In this document: one piece after another, positions 1-11,300 of the stretch
Position numbering within the stretch: position 1 is the stretch's first letter
Layout: the number at the start of each line of letters is the position of its first letter
Translations under genes and position numbers: made by a program
The notes under the pieces: generated by a model
Told to the model about the DNA's origin: nothing
The model's database searches: none
The model's input: only the letters and a program-made list of their open reading frames with translations
Source: Arcuatula senhousia
Lineage: Eukaryota > Mollusca > Bivalvia > Mytilida > Mytilidae
Assembly (NCBI GenBank): GCA_963971305.1
Contig: OZ020306.1
Location: 61,726,686-61,790,685 of the forward strand
DNA: 64,000 nt
Direction of reading: 5' to 3'

Positions 1-1230
1 CTTAGTCAATTTTAAGGGTCGTTAGATGTATCACGAACGCTGTTTTTCACACAATCTTACTTAAAATTTTAAGGGTACTCCGAGGTGCCCGTAACTCCAA
101 CTTAGGAGAAAAATAGCTTAGCTTTGTACAGTTTGTTAATAAGTAACAATATTAAAAACGAAAGAGTATGAAATATGTTCCAGATATAAGTCGTAACGAA
201 ACAAGATTTCTAAATGAACATATCCTTTGAACTTATTAGGAATCAAGAATATTATAAAAAAAAAATTGGGTGTTGCTCAACCTCGACCCCTGTAGCATTG
301 TAAAAGAGACAATATACTTTACATTCATTCACATTTGGTCATTGATTTTTTTTAATGATGAATACCATGAAGAAAAGAATGATCAAAATTGGATTTTACA
401 TGACTACGTCTTGCCAAAACATCCATATATGTTCCCTTAAGTCCCCTTTTCTGAACCAGACCCATGCTGTAATAGGATCTTTTTTTAGGAGGTACATGCA
501 TGCAGGAAAAAAATATTCAAATTACACAAGGCCACGCCAAAGTAATTCAAAGCTCGTCGGACAATGCACAGGCATTAAAAGTTTTACTAGTGGACGAAAT
601 TTTACTTTTTAAAAAAGTTGAAAAAGAAGTGGATAGCAGTTTTAGAATGAATTCTTTTGTTATACCAGTACATTTTTATTCCTCAGAAAAAGAGCAATTG
701 TACTCTTGTTACACACTTTTAAACTGTTTTATGGAAAAATAAATCAATTTTACCCATTATAGAGTAACATTGTCGTGAAAAAAAAAAGATTTGTAAACAT
801 AAAAACATTTTTAGTCGCGGGAGGCATGAGAAATGGTGCGGTAATAAAAACTACTTTTTTTCTAAGTGGCTTTTCATAACAAACGACGAATCCGACGAAC
901 TAGGAATTAGTTTGGCGTGGCCTAACAATCAATGAAGTACAGTTATGTTTGTAAGACGGAAATCGAAGTGTCCGCGTACGACTATGCTTGACAGACAAAA
1001 ATTCTTGTATCAAAATTTGCGAAGAAAAGGAAGATGACATACAAAATCCAATTACATGTATTCCTCCGGTATTATGTATATTCGGCAGCTACTTATTGGT
1101 CATTTTGATGCATGCACGTGGTGCCTGAAGCTACATATACCAAGTTTCTACTTCTTTTAATGAACTAAAACCATTTTATCCGTTTTTATTCAATCCTGAA
1201 GCGAAAATGAAAATTAAATGATGGTTGTAT
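1..1230. other. Intergenic, nothing recognised
   Basis: AT-rich sequence with only short incidental frames on either strand. No repeat shared with the rest of the window was seen. Confidence 0.5.
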
Positions 1231-1234
1231 AAAA

Positions 1235-1425
1235 GTGGGTGGTAAAGGGTTTTTTTCGTGCATCGTGTTTAGCAATTTTTATTTCCCGTTCAGCCGTGCA
1301 TGGAGGTTCATCGTGCATCGTGTTTCTCTATTTCATTTTTCGTTCATCGTGATTATAATTTTTTTATTGGCCGTTCATCGTGATTGTCATTTTTTATTGG
1401 CCGTTCATCCGTGCACGTACCCCCC
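1235..1425. repeat. Short degenerate minisatellite
   Basis: CGTTCATCGTG words recur at uneven spacing (about 1310, 1345, 1373, 1403) with TTTTTTATTGGC between them. The open frame over it is low-complexity and not believed. Confidence 0.5.
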
Positions 1426-1494
1426 CTTTACCACCCCAATAAAAGAGGGACAATTGCTGTAAACTTTGGGGGCTGTTGATTGAACTTACTACAT

Positions 1495-1860
1495 TCATGT
1501 GCGGCCCGGTAGGGTGTACTTTTTGGGTGTCCAATAGGTGAAAAGGGTGCAAATTTCAGATGTTGCATATATGATAAAGTATATACTTTTCACGAATGTC
1601 ATATATCAATAGAAAAAGAGTGACCGAGCATCCATGTTGACCCTAATCGTACATGCATTTGGTAACTTTTACCATTCAAGCTTTAATTTTAATAGAATAT
1701 CTATAAAATATGCCAAGTTTAAGTAATTTTAAATTAATTAAAAATATATGAATTGGCGTCTTTTTTAAAGCAGACGTATATATGAATGGGGTGGGTACAA
1801 AATTTCTGGTCTGCACATCTGTACCCTAAAATACTTGGAGTTATACCCCCCTTGTTTTGG
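1495..1860. repeat. Dispersed repeat, copy 1 (pair with 38190-38545)
   Basis: Shared blocks in order: AGGGTGTAC, TATACTTTTCA...AATGTCATAT, GTACATGCATTTG, TTTTAATAGAATATCTATAA and CTGTACCCTAAAATACTTGG. There is no coding potential and no clear termini. Confidence 0.65.
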
Positions 1861-2034
1861 CCACAGCAACGATGAGGGTAACGATAACGATATCTTAAAT
1901 AAAACCGGAAAGACATTTTTTTTAGTCCGGAAAATCCGAGCAACAACGTAAGGTATAACAACTCGGCTTATTGTTACTCGCTTAGTCGTCCTTATGATAT
2001 CCCCAATTGACCATTCTTGAAACAGGAAATAAAT

Positions 2035-2335
2035 GCCCGACTGACCTTTTTACGGGAGGCACGTTAGAACTCGTCCCACTAAAGCTGTGGATCGCATTTG
2101 AAATAAACCCTTTAGTAGAAGCCGCGAATTTTGTTACGAAAAATTGTACATTTTCACCTTTAAAAAGTCGGGAAATAGATGAATACTGACCTTGAATAAG
2201 AAGGCATGCTTAAGCTGTGTACCAAATTTGAAATCAATCTTTTCAGTAGATGCCGATAAATTTGTTACGAAAGTTTGTAATGAACAAACGGATAAGGTGA
2301 TTGCAATATAATCCTCCTCTATCACGAGTTGGGGT
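2035..2335. repeat. Dispersed repeat, pair with 63010-63220
   Basis: Shares AAGCTGTRTACCAAATYTGA, CAGTAGAWGCCGA, TTGTNACGAAAGTTTGT and GGTGATTGCAATATA with 63090-63200. Two imperfect internal copies (about 2080 and 2205) suggest a local duplication. Confidence 0.6.
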
Positions 2336-2514
2336 ATAAAACGTAAGACATTGAAGACGTTTTGTGACACTTTCTGCACAATTAATAAGTGATTTTCAGA
2401 TTGATAAACCAAAACAACATGGCTGTAAAAAAGATATAAGACCAATTAAATGCATTGACCAGCATTAGTCTCCATTTTTTTCGTTGAGAATGACAAAAGA
2501 GAATGCACATCGCC

Positions 2515-3368
2515 AAAGTCGGATTTAGAACTGGCGTGCCGGGTGAGCGCCCTCCCGTTTGACAGGAAAATTTGGTTAGGAACTGTATGAAACAAGAGGT
2601 CCCAGAAGACGATATTTCAGCCATAAGTCAAAAGTTCGTACAAAAAAGTATGACTTGATAAATAGATAAAAACAAACACAGTGTTCAAAATTCAAATTCC
2701 AAAACGGGTATAAAACAGTTAATTTGTTTATGCTATATATGTTATTTAAAAAAAGAATAACTTCTCATCAGCACCATTTGAATCAAAACCATGAAATACA
2801 TCATAATTTTAATGGACAATCTAAAACTGATAAGCTAAATTTTACCAAGACATTTTATTTTTGCCAATACAGTGATTACAAAATGATTGATATAATTGAG
2901 TAAACTTTCAACAAAGAACTGGCATATATTGAACCAACTACATGTACAATTAAGATATCAGACTAAATGTGTTTTTTAATGAAACTGAAAAACTACGCTT
3001 CCAATATACATGTATATATTTAAAATGCAATGTACATTTTATTCATCTAAGCTTATTTTCGGACTTGTAGGAAAAGGAGATAACTTCATCCTAACCTGTT
3101 GTTAAAACAGATCTTGAAGTTTTGACCCGGTTTATCGGGTAATTCTCGTTAAGTTTACTTCTTAAAGTGGCTTTCTTACGATCAGCTAAAGAGTGAGGGG
3201 TGCTACTTACGAGAGGTTTCCAGAGACACTCTTAAATTCACACAAAATCTTACGATTTCTATCTTAAGATTACACTTAAATGCCAAGTTTCATGATACTG
3301 GCCCCAGACCGGTGAGAATGTTTCATTCCTATACTCGTACTCGTAATAAAACAATAAGTATAGCTTGG
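2515..3368. other. Intergenic with a short shared repeat
   Basis: 2515-2610 matches 16945-17040 (GTGCCGGG, then CCTCCYGTTTGACAG and AAATTTGGTTAGGAA), a short dispersed repeat. The remainder to 3368 is AT-rich with nothing recognised. Confidence 0.5.
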
Positions 3369-3694
3369 TTCATAAAGGTAATAACAAAACTACCGAACTT
3401 GAATGACCAATCTCATAGTCCAGAGATAATGACAAAAACGAATCAGTCATACCGGAGAATTGGTGGATCGCAATGGTCCTGACTTGGAACGAAATGGTGG
3501 GTTAAACCAGGTTTTATGGCGCCAAATCTCTCTCTTACATTGCGATCTTAGGATCCGGACCATAGAACACAACATAGTTGTGAGACACAATAGGGATCTT
3601 GAGGTGATCATCTCAGTACAGCAGACCAGTCAAACATTAATTAAAACAATTAACCACCATATCTTTTAACTCAATTTTTAACTTTTCTACTAGT
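3369..3694. repeat. Dispersed ~320-bp repeat, copy 1
   Basis: It runs from CATAAAGGTAATAACAAAAC to CTTTTCTACTAGTGGC and is closely similar to 8923-9261 along its full length (shared blocks include GATCGCAATGGTCCTGACTT and TAGTTGTGAGACACAATAGG). A partial diverged copy is at 31640-31805. It contains no coding capacity. Confidence 0.75.
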
Positions 3695-4270
3695 GGCTGA
3701 TAACGAAGAAAGATTTTTTTAGGGTTCGTATGGGACGTATTTTCTTAAAGCCCTGCTCCAAAAGTCGGTCACGAAGAAATCGGTGTCTGATAAAAAAAAT
3801 CTGTAAAATGTGTGCAACCTCTGGCATATCGAATAAGTTGTGAAATATAAACACCGTATGCAGGGGAAGTAGGTATATTGCTCCGTAGATTAGGAAAACT
3901 AATAATTTGAAAATTAAAATCGTCTCTTTTATCGTAAATTTTTGTACTGAGATGACCATCTGGGTGAAATTCGAGGTGCAAATCCAAGAAAGACGTGAAG
4001 CAATTTGATTCGGTGGTCTCTTAAATCTCCAATTCTGGAGGATATATTGAAGGAATCCATCTACCAAATGAAGTGTTATTGCCAGAAAGGACATCATCAA
4101 TATATCTGAATGTAAGATTAAATGACCTTGCCTCTTTCATCTTGTTCTTTACGAGTCCCTGAAGAAATTCAGTCTCTTAAGAGTATAAAAACAAATCAGC
4201 GAGGAGAGGAGCACAGTTTGTGCCCATTGGAATGCCGATTTGTTGTTGAAAAATCTCTCCTCCGAAGGTG
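3690..4270 (-). pseudogene. Dead reverse transcriptase, probably Penelope-like
   Basis: Minus-strand frames, broken by stops and at least one frameshift, together read through RT blocks: QIGIPMGTNCAPLLADLF, then FNLTFRYIDDVLS (the catalytic Y-x-D-D type box), then FLDLHLEFHPDGHLSTKIYD and SPAYGVYISQLIRYARG. The same blocks occur at 8735-9786. The clade is inferred from resemblance to RTs remembered from bivalves; the RT assignment itself is firmer than the Penelope-like label. At its 3' end it abuts the repeat at 3369-3694. Confidence 0.65.
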
Positions 4271-4709
4271 AGAGGAGATCTGTACTAATAAATTCAGCAT
4301 ATATTATATCAACAGTCTCTTTTAATTCGTAGGAACCGGTTTTGAAAAAATGCCGCGAAACATTAGAGCAGCCATGAGGTCACCCTTGTTATGACTTGAG
4401 TGCGTGTTGCTGATTGCTGCTCGGTTCTTCTGGTGTTGTCTGTTTCTTCATGTGTTTTGTCATTGTCCTTCCGGATTTTTGAAATCGAATGTTTAGTTGG
4501 AACCTATTTTTTGCATCTTATACATAATTTCATGTTCAAAATAAAACAAACCTTTTGTGCATAAAACTCCAATACGAGCATATATATCAAGTGAACATAC
4601 AACAATAAACGAAACAAACATAATATACTAATAACATTACTCAATTAACCTTTGTTACAATTTAGGGTCTTTACATTTATTTGTTTAATGCGTTTTTGTT
4701 TTGGCACAG

Positions 4710-6434
4710 ATGGCTGAAGCTGCATTGTGTGCAGGTTGCCTTAGAGACGATGAGGAGGAAAAAGCCGAATTTTGGTGCTGTGACTGCGGGGAGCTAGTTT
4801 GCCGTGGTTGTGGAAAGGCCCATCGGAGATTTGCTACTCCTCACGATGTTGTTAGACTGGACGAGGTTTCAGACTTTAAACGCGAGGTTCCAACTGAATG
4901 TCTTCTTCACGACAAGAAAAAGTTGACCATGTTTTGCGTTGGGCATGACAAACTTATCTGTCAAGAATGCTTAATTAAAGAGCACAGCGAGTGCACAAAA
5001 ATTATGGAAGTAAAGGTTGCTGCTAAAGGCGTCCAAAACGGTTCAGCTATTATTAATTTGAAGAAAGAGATGGAAAAGACAAAGAATACAGTTGCGTTGT
5101 ACAGAAAGAAACATTTGCAAAAACAGATTATTGTCAATGCAAACGAAAAGAAATCAAAACATAACATAGACCAACTTACAAAAGATCTGATCCAGAGATG
5201 TGAACAAATCAGGAACACAACAGTCGGAAAATACAACGAGACTAAGGAGGAAATGCTCATCGAAGCAGAAAAAATGGAGCAAATAGAAAAAAGAATAGCA
5301 CAATATATAGATAATATCTGCCAAGTTGAAGAGGGAACAAATGAGGTGCATATTTTTTATGCCTTGAAGTATTTAGAAGGATCCATTAGAAAATACCAAG
5401 AAGAACTCGATGACATCGATAAAACCAGTACACAAACACCTGACGTTTTTCCTTCCAATTTCACACAACATGTGGATGAGTTCTTTGACAAATTGAATCC
5501 TAAGAAACCTTTTGTGAAAAAGAACCCAAGATCCATTGCCGTTGAAGGAGCTATGTCACAATTACAAGTTGAAAAACCGAGAGATGAGCTTAAGGTCAAC
5601 GATAGTATACCATTAAAACAATCTGAATACATAAAGACTTACCAATTGGTTAAAAAGATTCCTTCATGTGATGTAGAACCTATGACATGCTGTTTTGTGG
5701 ACGACAAAAGAATTCTTGTCATAACATATAATAGGAAATTCGAAACCACTTGTCTCAAGATTGTCAACTTTTTTGAAAATACAATTAAATTATCGGATGT
5801 CCCTAGCCTTAGACTATCTACTCGTGGTCAACGTACAGTATGCATGTATAATGAGAAACTAGCATTGGTTGCATACCATAATCTTATCGATGTTGTTGAT
5901 ATTGTAGACCTACGTGTATGTCGTAGTATACGTCTACATGTGAACAATAACATAAAATGGATACGCACAATAAACAATCAAATACATGTTATTTTAATAG
6001 GGACGCCTAATCGCCTTTGCACCGTCAATTTTAATGGTGATGCGTTGGATCTATGTTCCTTGATTTGCAATGATTTGGCTTATGTTGACCTTGATACAAA
6101 AAAGTACATTTATGCATCTCATTTAGGCAGTAATAGTTTATCCTTGTCTGATTGCAAGATCGGAATCAATTTCCGCACATTTTACGAAAGCCTTGATCTC
6201 CAACACGGGTGCTTTCTACAGTGCCTTCCTGGCAGGGAGTTACTTTTGTCAGAACGAACTTCGGGAATGATGTACAAACTGCACATAGATAAGAAAATCC
6301 GTACTGTTCTTCTCAAAGATTTTAAACAAGTGCATGCCATCTGTACCAATACGACCGGAAAACTTCTTGCAGTGATTCAACATGAACCTATGGAGATACA
6401 AATCTTAAGAGCGGTTGTTATAAACGATCAATAA
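4710..6434 (+). CDS. B-box gene A: RING-less TRIM-like protein with C-terminal propeller
   Basis: A 574-residue protein read from the ATG at 4710; the upstream in-frame TTG at 4701 lies in the splice acceptor and is not the start. B-box 1 covers residues 7-45 (C7, C10, C23, C26, C31, C34, H38, H45). B-box 2 covers residues 64-95 (C64, H67, C76, H79, C84, C87, H92, C95). A charged coiled coil follows at about 105-240, then a linker and, from about residue 300, short beta-strand-like blocks typical of an NHL/WD-type propeller. There is no RING finger, so ubiquitin-ligase activity is not supported. In known TRIM proteins B-box and coiled coil drive oligomerisation and the C-terminal domain binds ligand; that role here is inference. 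The bases before the ATG (pyrimidine-rich, ending GCACAG) form a 3' splice site, so a 5'UTR exon should lie upstream. It is the only family member on the plus strand and the most diverged in sequence. Confidence 0.9.
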   Translation: MAEAALCAGCLRDDEEEKAEFWCCDCGELVCRGCGKAHRRFATPHDVVRLDEVSDFKREVPTECLLHDKKKLTMFCVGHDKLICQECLIKEHSECTKIMEVKVAAKGVQNGSAIINLKKEMEKTKNTVALYRKKHLQKQIIVNANEKKSKHNIDQLTKDLIQRCEQIRNTTVGKYNETKEEMLIEAEKMEQIEKRIAQYIDNICQVEEGTNEVHIFYALKYLEGSIRKYQEELDDIDKTSTQTPDVFPSNFTQHVDEFFDKLNPKKPFVKKNPRSIAVEGAMSQLQVEKPRDELKVNDSIPLKQSEYIKTYQLVKKIPSCDVEPMTCCFVDDKRILVITYNRKFETTCLKIVNFFENTIKLSDVPSLRLSTRGQRTVCMYNEKLALVAYHNLIDVVDIVDLRVCRSIRLHVNNNIKWIRTINNQIHVILIGTPNRLCTVNFNGDALDLCSLICNDLAYVDLDTKKYIYASHLGSNSLSLSDCKIGINFRTFYESLDLQHGCFLQCLPGRELLLSERTSGMMYKLHIDKKIRTVLLKDFKQVHAICTNTTGKLLAVIQHEPMEIQILRAVVINDQ

Positions 6435-7507
6435 CCTAACAATGCATCAAAATCCGCATGTTAGATTGTATTTTTTTTTGTTTATTTTAAAGAACTATAC
6501 AGTACTTAATGAAAAAGCTTTGTAACATTTTTCTTAAGTTGTATCACAGGTAAAAGCCTTATTTGTGAAATTTGTTTGGCGTAGTCTCTTAAATAACCAA
6601 AGGAGAACCAAAGGGGCATCGAGATAACTGAAGTCCAAAAATGCCAAGACAAAATAGGTTAGCCATGAGACACAATATTAAACAAAACCCACAGCAGCAA
6701 AATAACAAACATAAAAACAAAATTGCAATCAGCAACGTGAACTTAAGTCGAAACCAGAGTAAACTCAAGTGCTCTGATCAGATAGATTCTTTAGAAATGT
6801 TACGAAAAACCTGAAATGAATACTGTATTTAATGATGATGCACCTTTTTAATCTATGTGCGCTACTGGGTCAAAATCTTTCAAAGTATCATCAAAATGCT
6901 ATTTTATTATTATTCTCGTGCCGCTATTTTCTGTTTGTCTTGTCAACATTTATTCCAATTACATGTATGTTCCGAAAACAAACGGAAATCAGAAATAATT
7001 ATACATTCACAATCTTAATCTCATCACAAAAAGATACCTTACTTTTTAAAATACTGATGAAACATCGATTTTAATGGGTCAATTCACTGACAAATCTTCG
7101 ATTTGTTGACTTTTTCATATATCGAAAAGAAAATGAGATTAAGGACTCTATAAGGATTCTAGGAGGTCTCGAATTTGGCACTCAACAAAGCTTTCTGTTG
7201 ACCTGCAATACTGACGACCACCCCGTGTGTTTCACAGACGAACTTTGCGAGTAGATATAGCCACTATCACTTAGTCTCTAATCGATCAAAAAAGTATCAT
7301 TTTCCACATATCCCTTCTTTGGCCTTTAACCGAAGATTTTTACATTTTCGAACGGCCAACCGTCGTATGCAATCGTATGCCTCTTAATACAGTGAAATAT
7401 CAACAAAGTATTTGTGATTTTATTTTTGCGACATTTTTATTTCTTTCAGTTTGTAAGCATTAATAAGTCGAGTAATTCTATTGTTACTCGTGAGATTCCT
7501 ACGAAGG
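6435..7507. other. 3' flank of B-box gene A, no gene seen
   Basis: No AATAAA was noticed close after the stop. The sequence is AT-rich and has no further exon I can support. Confidence 0.45.
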
Positions 7508-7881
7508 CTTATTCATGCCAAACAGCATAAAGAAAAAAATAACTTTATTTTGTTTGTACGATTAATTAATCCGTTAGAACGTTTAAATGGTTTATTAATT
7601 CGTCTGTACGATTTATCATTCCGTTAGAACGGTTTATTAAATCGTTTAAACGGTTCAATTAACCGCTCTAAGCGGGGCTCTAATCGTACAAACGAATAAA
7701 TAACCCGTTTAAACGATTTAATATTAAACCGTTCTACCGGATTCATTAATCGAACAAACGAGTAATTAATCGTAAAACAATTTATAAACCGTTCAAACGA
7801 TTTAATAAATCGTTCTAACGGATTAATAAATCGTACAAACGAAATAAAATTTGTTTCTCTTTGTTGTTTGGCACGAATAAG
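7508..7881. mobile_element. Foldback element built of short palindromic words
   Basis: The ends are inverted copies (CTTATTCATGCCAAACA and TGTTTGGCACGAATAAG). Between them both arms consist of repeated words such as CCGTTAGAACG, CGTTTAAACG and CGTTTGTACGATT, folding about a centre near 7671 (CCGCTCTAAGCGG). Smaller hairpins containing TTACTCG lie outside each end (about 7475-7490 and 7935-7972). Confidence 0.75.
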
Positions 7882-8734
7882 ACGTAGAATCCGGACTAAA
7901 AAGGTCCTTAGTAGAAAACTGCCCCGTGTTAGTCACGTGAGTAACAATTAAAAAAATCTGATTGTTACTCGTAGTGAATAATCGTAGCCAGTCATCTTTC
8001 CAAAATTTATTTTTCATCATTGTAAAATGGTTACGCATATGAGTACATATGAGGTGTAAATACTCATTAGGGTAACTAACTACTCTCCATTTTGGGGGGG
8101 GTGTGTCCAACCTGTGTAACTATATTAACATTATTTAAGATGGACAAACATCAAGACATGCATTCATACATGCTGGTGTAAAAACAATCATAGAAAGAGG
8201 GGGTGTTCTGTATGTGATTATTTTGACTGATTTATTGTCGAAAAAAAGAAACACACATTTTATACTTACTTTTGCTGCCGTGATGACATTAAAAATTACA
8301 ATCCAGACACCACTCGGTTAATTCCGTCAACGATGTTTTTAACTAAGGCGCTTATTTTCAAAAAGTGTGTCTACTGATTGTGGTCCCGTATGTTGCTTTT
8401 AAGCAAATAATGAAAAATCAAAAAAAAAAAATCATACACTTTGTTTATTTCTCGGTCACTAATTGAAAGCTCTTCTCATCTGTTAAGTACTGACGGCTCT
8501 AGAATTTTTGACAGTTGATGGGGGTAATGGGCCAGTGATCATTCACACGGATTTCTACCTTTGAAAATGGGTCAAGAAAAAACAGGAGAAAGAAAATGAC
8601 GTTTTTTCGGAGTGGGTTAAAGCTGTGAGGTCATTGATTGTGAAAAGATTCAATTCTTTGATGGTCTCAATGAGCACTAAAGCAACATATATTTTTAACA
8701 ACGCTGATGTTGTAGAAACATTGTCCACCTTACA

Positions 8735-9786
8735 TGACTTACTTTGTCATCAATGAGTCCAAGAAAAAGAACAAATATACAGAAGACCAAATAGTCGACA
8801 TGCTCAATTTCCTTATCGACAACATATTTGTTCAGTTTGGTGGACGTGTTTTTCAGCAAACAATAGGGATTCCAATGGGCACCAATTGTGCACCTTTGCT
8901 TGCTGATTTGTTTCTACATTCATAAAGGTAATAACAAAACTACTGAACTTGAATGATCAATATCATAGTCCAGAGAAAATGATAAAAACGAATCAGTCAT
9001 GCCGGAGAATTGATGAATCGCAATGGTCCTGACTTGGTACAGGCATTTCAAACGAAATGATGGGTTTAACCAGGTTTTATGGCGCCAAACATCCCTCTTC
9101 CATTGCGATCTTAGGATCCGGTGATGGCCATAGAACACAACATAGTTGTGAGACACAATAGGGATATTGAGGTGATCATCTCAGTACAGCAGACCAGTCA
9201 AACAATTAAAACAATTAACCACCATATCTTTTAACTAAATTTTGAACTTTTCTACTAGTGGCATATGAAGCAGACTTCTTACAATCTCTTCTAGATAAAA
9301 AAAATCGTAGACTAGCTCTCTCTTTTAACCTCATGTTCCGTTATATTGATGATGTCCTTTCACTAAACAATTCCCGATTTGGTGACTTTTACCATCTCAT
9401 ATATCCGCAGGAACTTGAAAAAAGAACACAACGGATTCTAGGAAGTCTGCTTCATATTTAGATCTACATCTCGAAATAGACTCTCAAGGAAGACTTTCAA
9501 CAAAGCTCTATGACAAACGTGATGACTTCAACTTTCCAATCGTCAACTTTCCCTTTTTGTGCAGCAACATTTCATCCGCTCCTGCTTATGGAGTTTTCTT
9601 ATCACAGTTGATTCGTTACTCCAGAGCTTACAGGAATTACATCGATTTCCTTGGCAGAGCGTCTCGATTGACACAAAATTGATAACACAGGGTTATGTTG
9701 CTCCACGGTTGCTGTCTTCACTCAAGAAATTTTACGGTAGACACCGTGCACTCGTAGACAAATATGGGATTTCTTTTCTCAAATGA
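8735..9786 (+). pseudogene. Reverse transcriptase remnant split by a 340-bp insert
   Basis: The first part (8735-8924) encodes YTEDQIVDMLNFLIDNIFVQ and IGIPMGTNCAPLLADLFLHS. After the insert at 8925-9261 the same frame logic resumes with YEADFLQSL, FRYIDDVLSLN and FGDFYHLIYPQELE. A frameshift near 9425-9455 then shifts to SYLDLHLEIDSQGRLSTKLYD, KRDDFNFPIVNFPF and YVAPRLLSSLKKFYGRHRAL. The element is inactive. The AT-rich tail after 9786 (to about 10300) may be its 3' untranslated region. Confidence 0.65.
8923..9261. repeat. Dispersed ~320-bp repeat, copy 2, inserted in a reverse transcriptase
   Basis: It splits the RT codons ...LFLHS | YEADF at a TA (host reads TTCA-TA-TGAAG), so the insertion is later than the RT. 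It is the same unit and orientation as 3369-3694, and keeps the 12-base ACAGGCATTTCA segment missing from copy 1. Confidence 0.75.
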
Positions 9787-10566
9787 GTACAGATGTTGGT
9801 TTGTCGTAGAAATTTGTTTTGTCTTCCTCTACCAGATTTGACACACTGAATTGGAAATTAGCAAAGCGACGGGTGTGCTATAGCAGGCAGGAACCTCTTA
9901 CTCTTCCGGAGCACCCGAGTTCACTTTAGCGTTTTCAAAGCATTTTATCTGTATGCTCCTTTAGTCACGGTCCGCTGACTTTGAGATTTTATACCCATTT
10001 GGCTAAATGTCAATGTAAATTCTTAGTCTGTTTTATGTGTTAAGTAATGGTATAGATATTTGGTGTATAGTTACATTTGCATCAATACAGATCAAATTCA
10101 TGAGTAATTGCCAGTACTGACGTCAATTAAAGTCACCCTAAAGTGATGAAAGTGTTTAACTTCATTCTATACTATATTATGTTATTAATAGTTTATTTCT
10201 TGTTTTCTTTGTGTCTCAGGTTCTCTCTTTCTGAATTGAACTTCAATCGATTTGATTTTTACTGTGTGTTTTTGTGCTTTTAAGTTTGTTCAAGATTATA
10301 AATATATATAAAAAATACCTTAACCCCACCACATTTTATATATGCCTGTCCTAAGCGAGGAATCAAATATCATGTTTGTCCTTGTCCTCTTTATGTTAAT
10401 TGTTCTATGTCCAGAAATGGGTCTTTCGCTGTTAACTTTGTGATTGGTATTAAATCTTATGCATAATATTTTTAATCTTAAGCCCATGCAAGACAGTGAG
10501 GAGCGACCACTGGTCACACTGGAGGTCGCTTACTGTCTTTCATTGGGAATTTTTGTGTATTATAGG
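9787..10566. other. Likely 3' tail of the split retroelement, then plain sequence
   Basis: 9880-9990 is GC-richer (CTCTTCCGGAGCACCCGAGT) and follows the RT frame directly, fitting a 3' untranslated region. Nothing else recognised. Confidence 0.35.
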
Positions 10567-10778
10567 GGCTTGTTTAGGGGGGGTACCAATATCCCATATC
10601 CCCGTAAATTTTTCATCAAATATCCCATATCCCAAAAAGTGTTTTTCCAGTATCCCATATCCCTGTAAATAAAATGGACTTAAATATCCCATATCCCAGT
10701 AAGTTTTGCCTCAAATATCCCGTATCCCATGTAAAAATTGTGTGAATATCCAATATCCCAATATACCCTAAACAAGCC
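10567..10778. mobile_element. TIR-flanked TATCCCATATCCC minisatellite
   Basis: Inverted ends GGCTTGTTTAGGG and CCCTAAACAAGCC enclose repeated TATCCCATATCCC words spaced about 30-35 bp apart. No convincing target-site duplication. Confidence 0.6.
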
Positions 10779-11300
10779 TCATTATATAGGTTGAGTCGCG
10801 TAAAATAATTCCACATCTCATAATCGTCTCTTTGTTTCTATATTCTCAGAAATGTGTTGATATGTGTACCTTATATATACGTCACTTTGTTCGATTATTT
10901 TAAATACTAGGAGCTCTATACATTTTTATTTACTGTTATTTATCCTTTAACCTTGTGACTAGATCTGAGGGCCTCTCAAATAAGTCTTGATAAACCATTG
11001 TACTGAATAAAACAAGTCTACGGACGGCCCGACAAAATTGTTCACAATTCTAAAGAAAAGATAAGACCTCAATTTGTATATTCATTTTATTTCATTAGTT
11101 TATACAAGAAATTATCAAGGTACATGTATGCATCTGCAACGTTACTAAGGATTTCGCATTTAATACCTGAAGTTCGTGACAACAAAACAACTGACAATAG
11201 TATAACGAAAACACATAAGTTAACAGTAAAAGTGACAATGTTAAAAAGTGGTTCGATAGTCTATCATGGCACGTGTTAGTCTTTTTTTTTTTTAAATTGT

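Noticed and set aside
4701..4709. Upstream in-frame TTG as start of B-box gene A
   Set aside because: It lies in the splice acceptor (TTGGCACAG) before the ATG. The other three copies also begin at the ATG right after AG.
4961..5632. Antisense frames inside B-box gene A (and similar ones in genes B-D)
   Set aside because: They are shadows of the AT/GA-rich coiled-coil codons and have no independent support.
10575..10760. Telomere-like repeat
   Set aside because: The words are TATCCCATATCCC, not TTAGGG/CCCTAA, and the unit is boxed by inverted repeats in the interior of a sequence.
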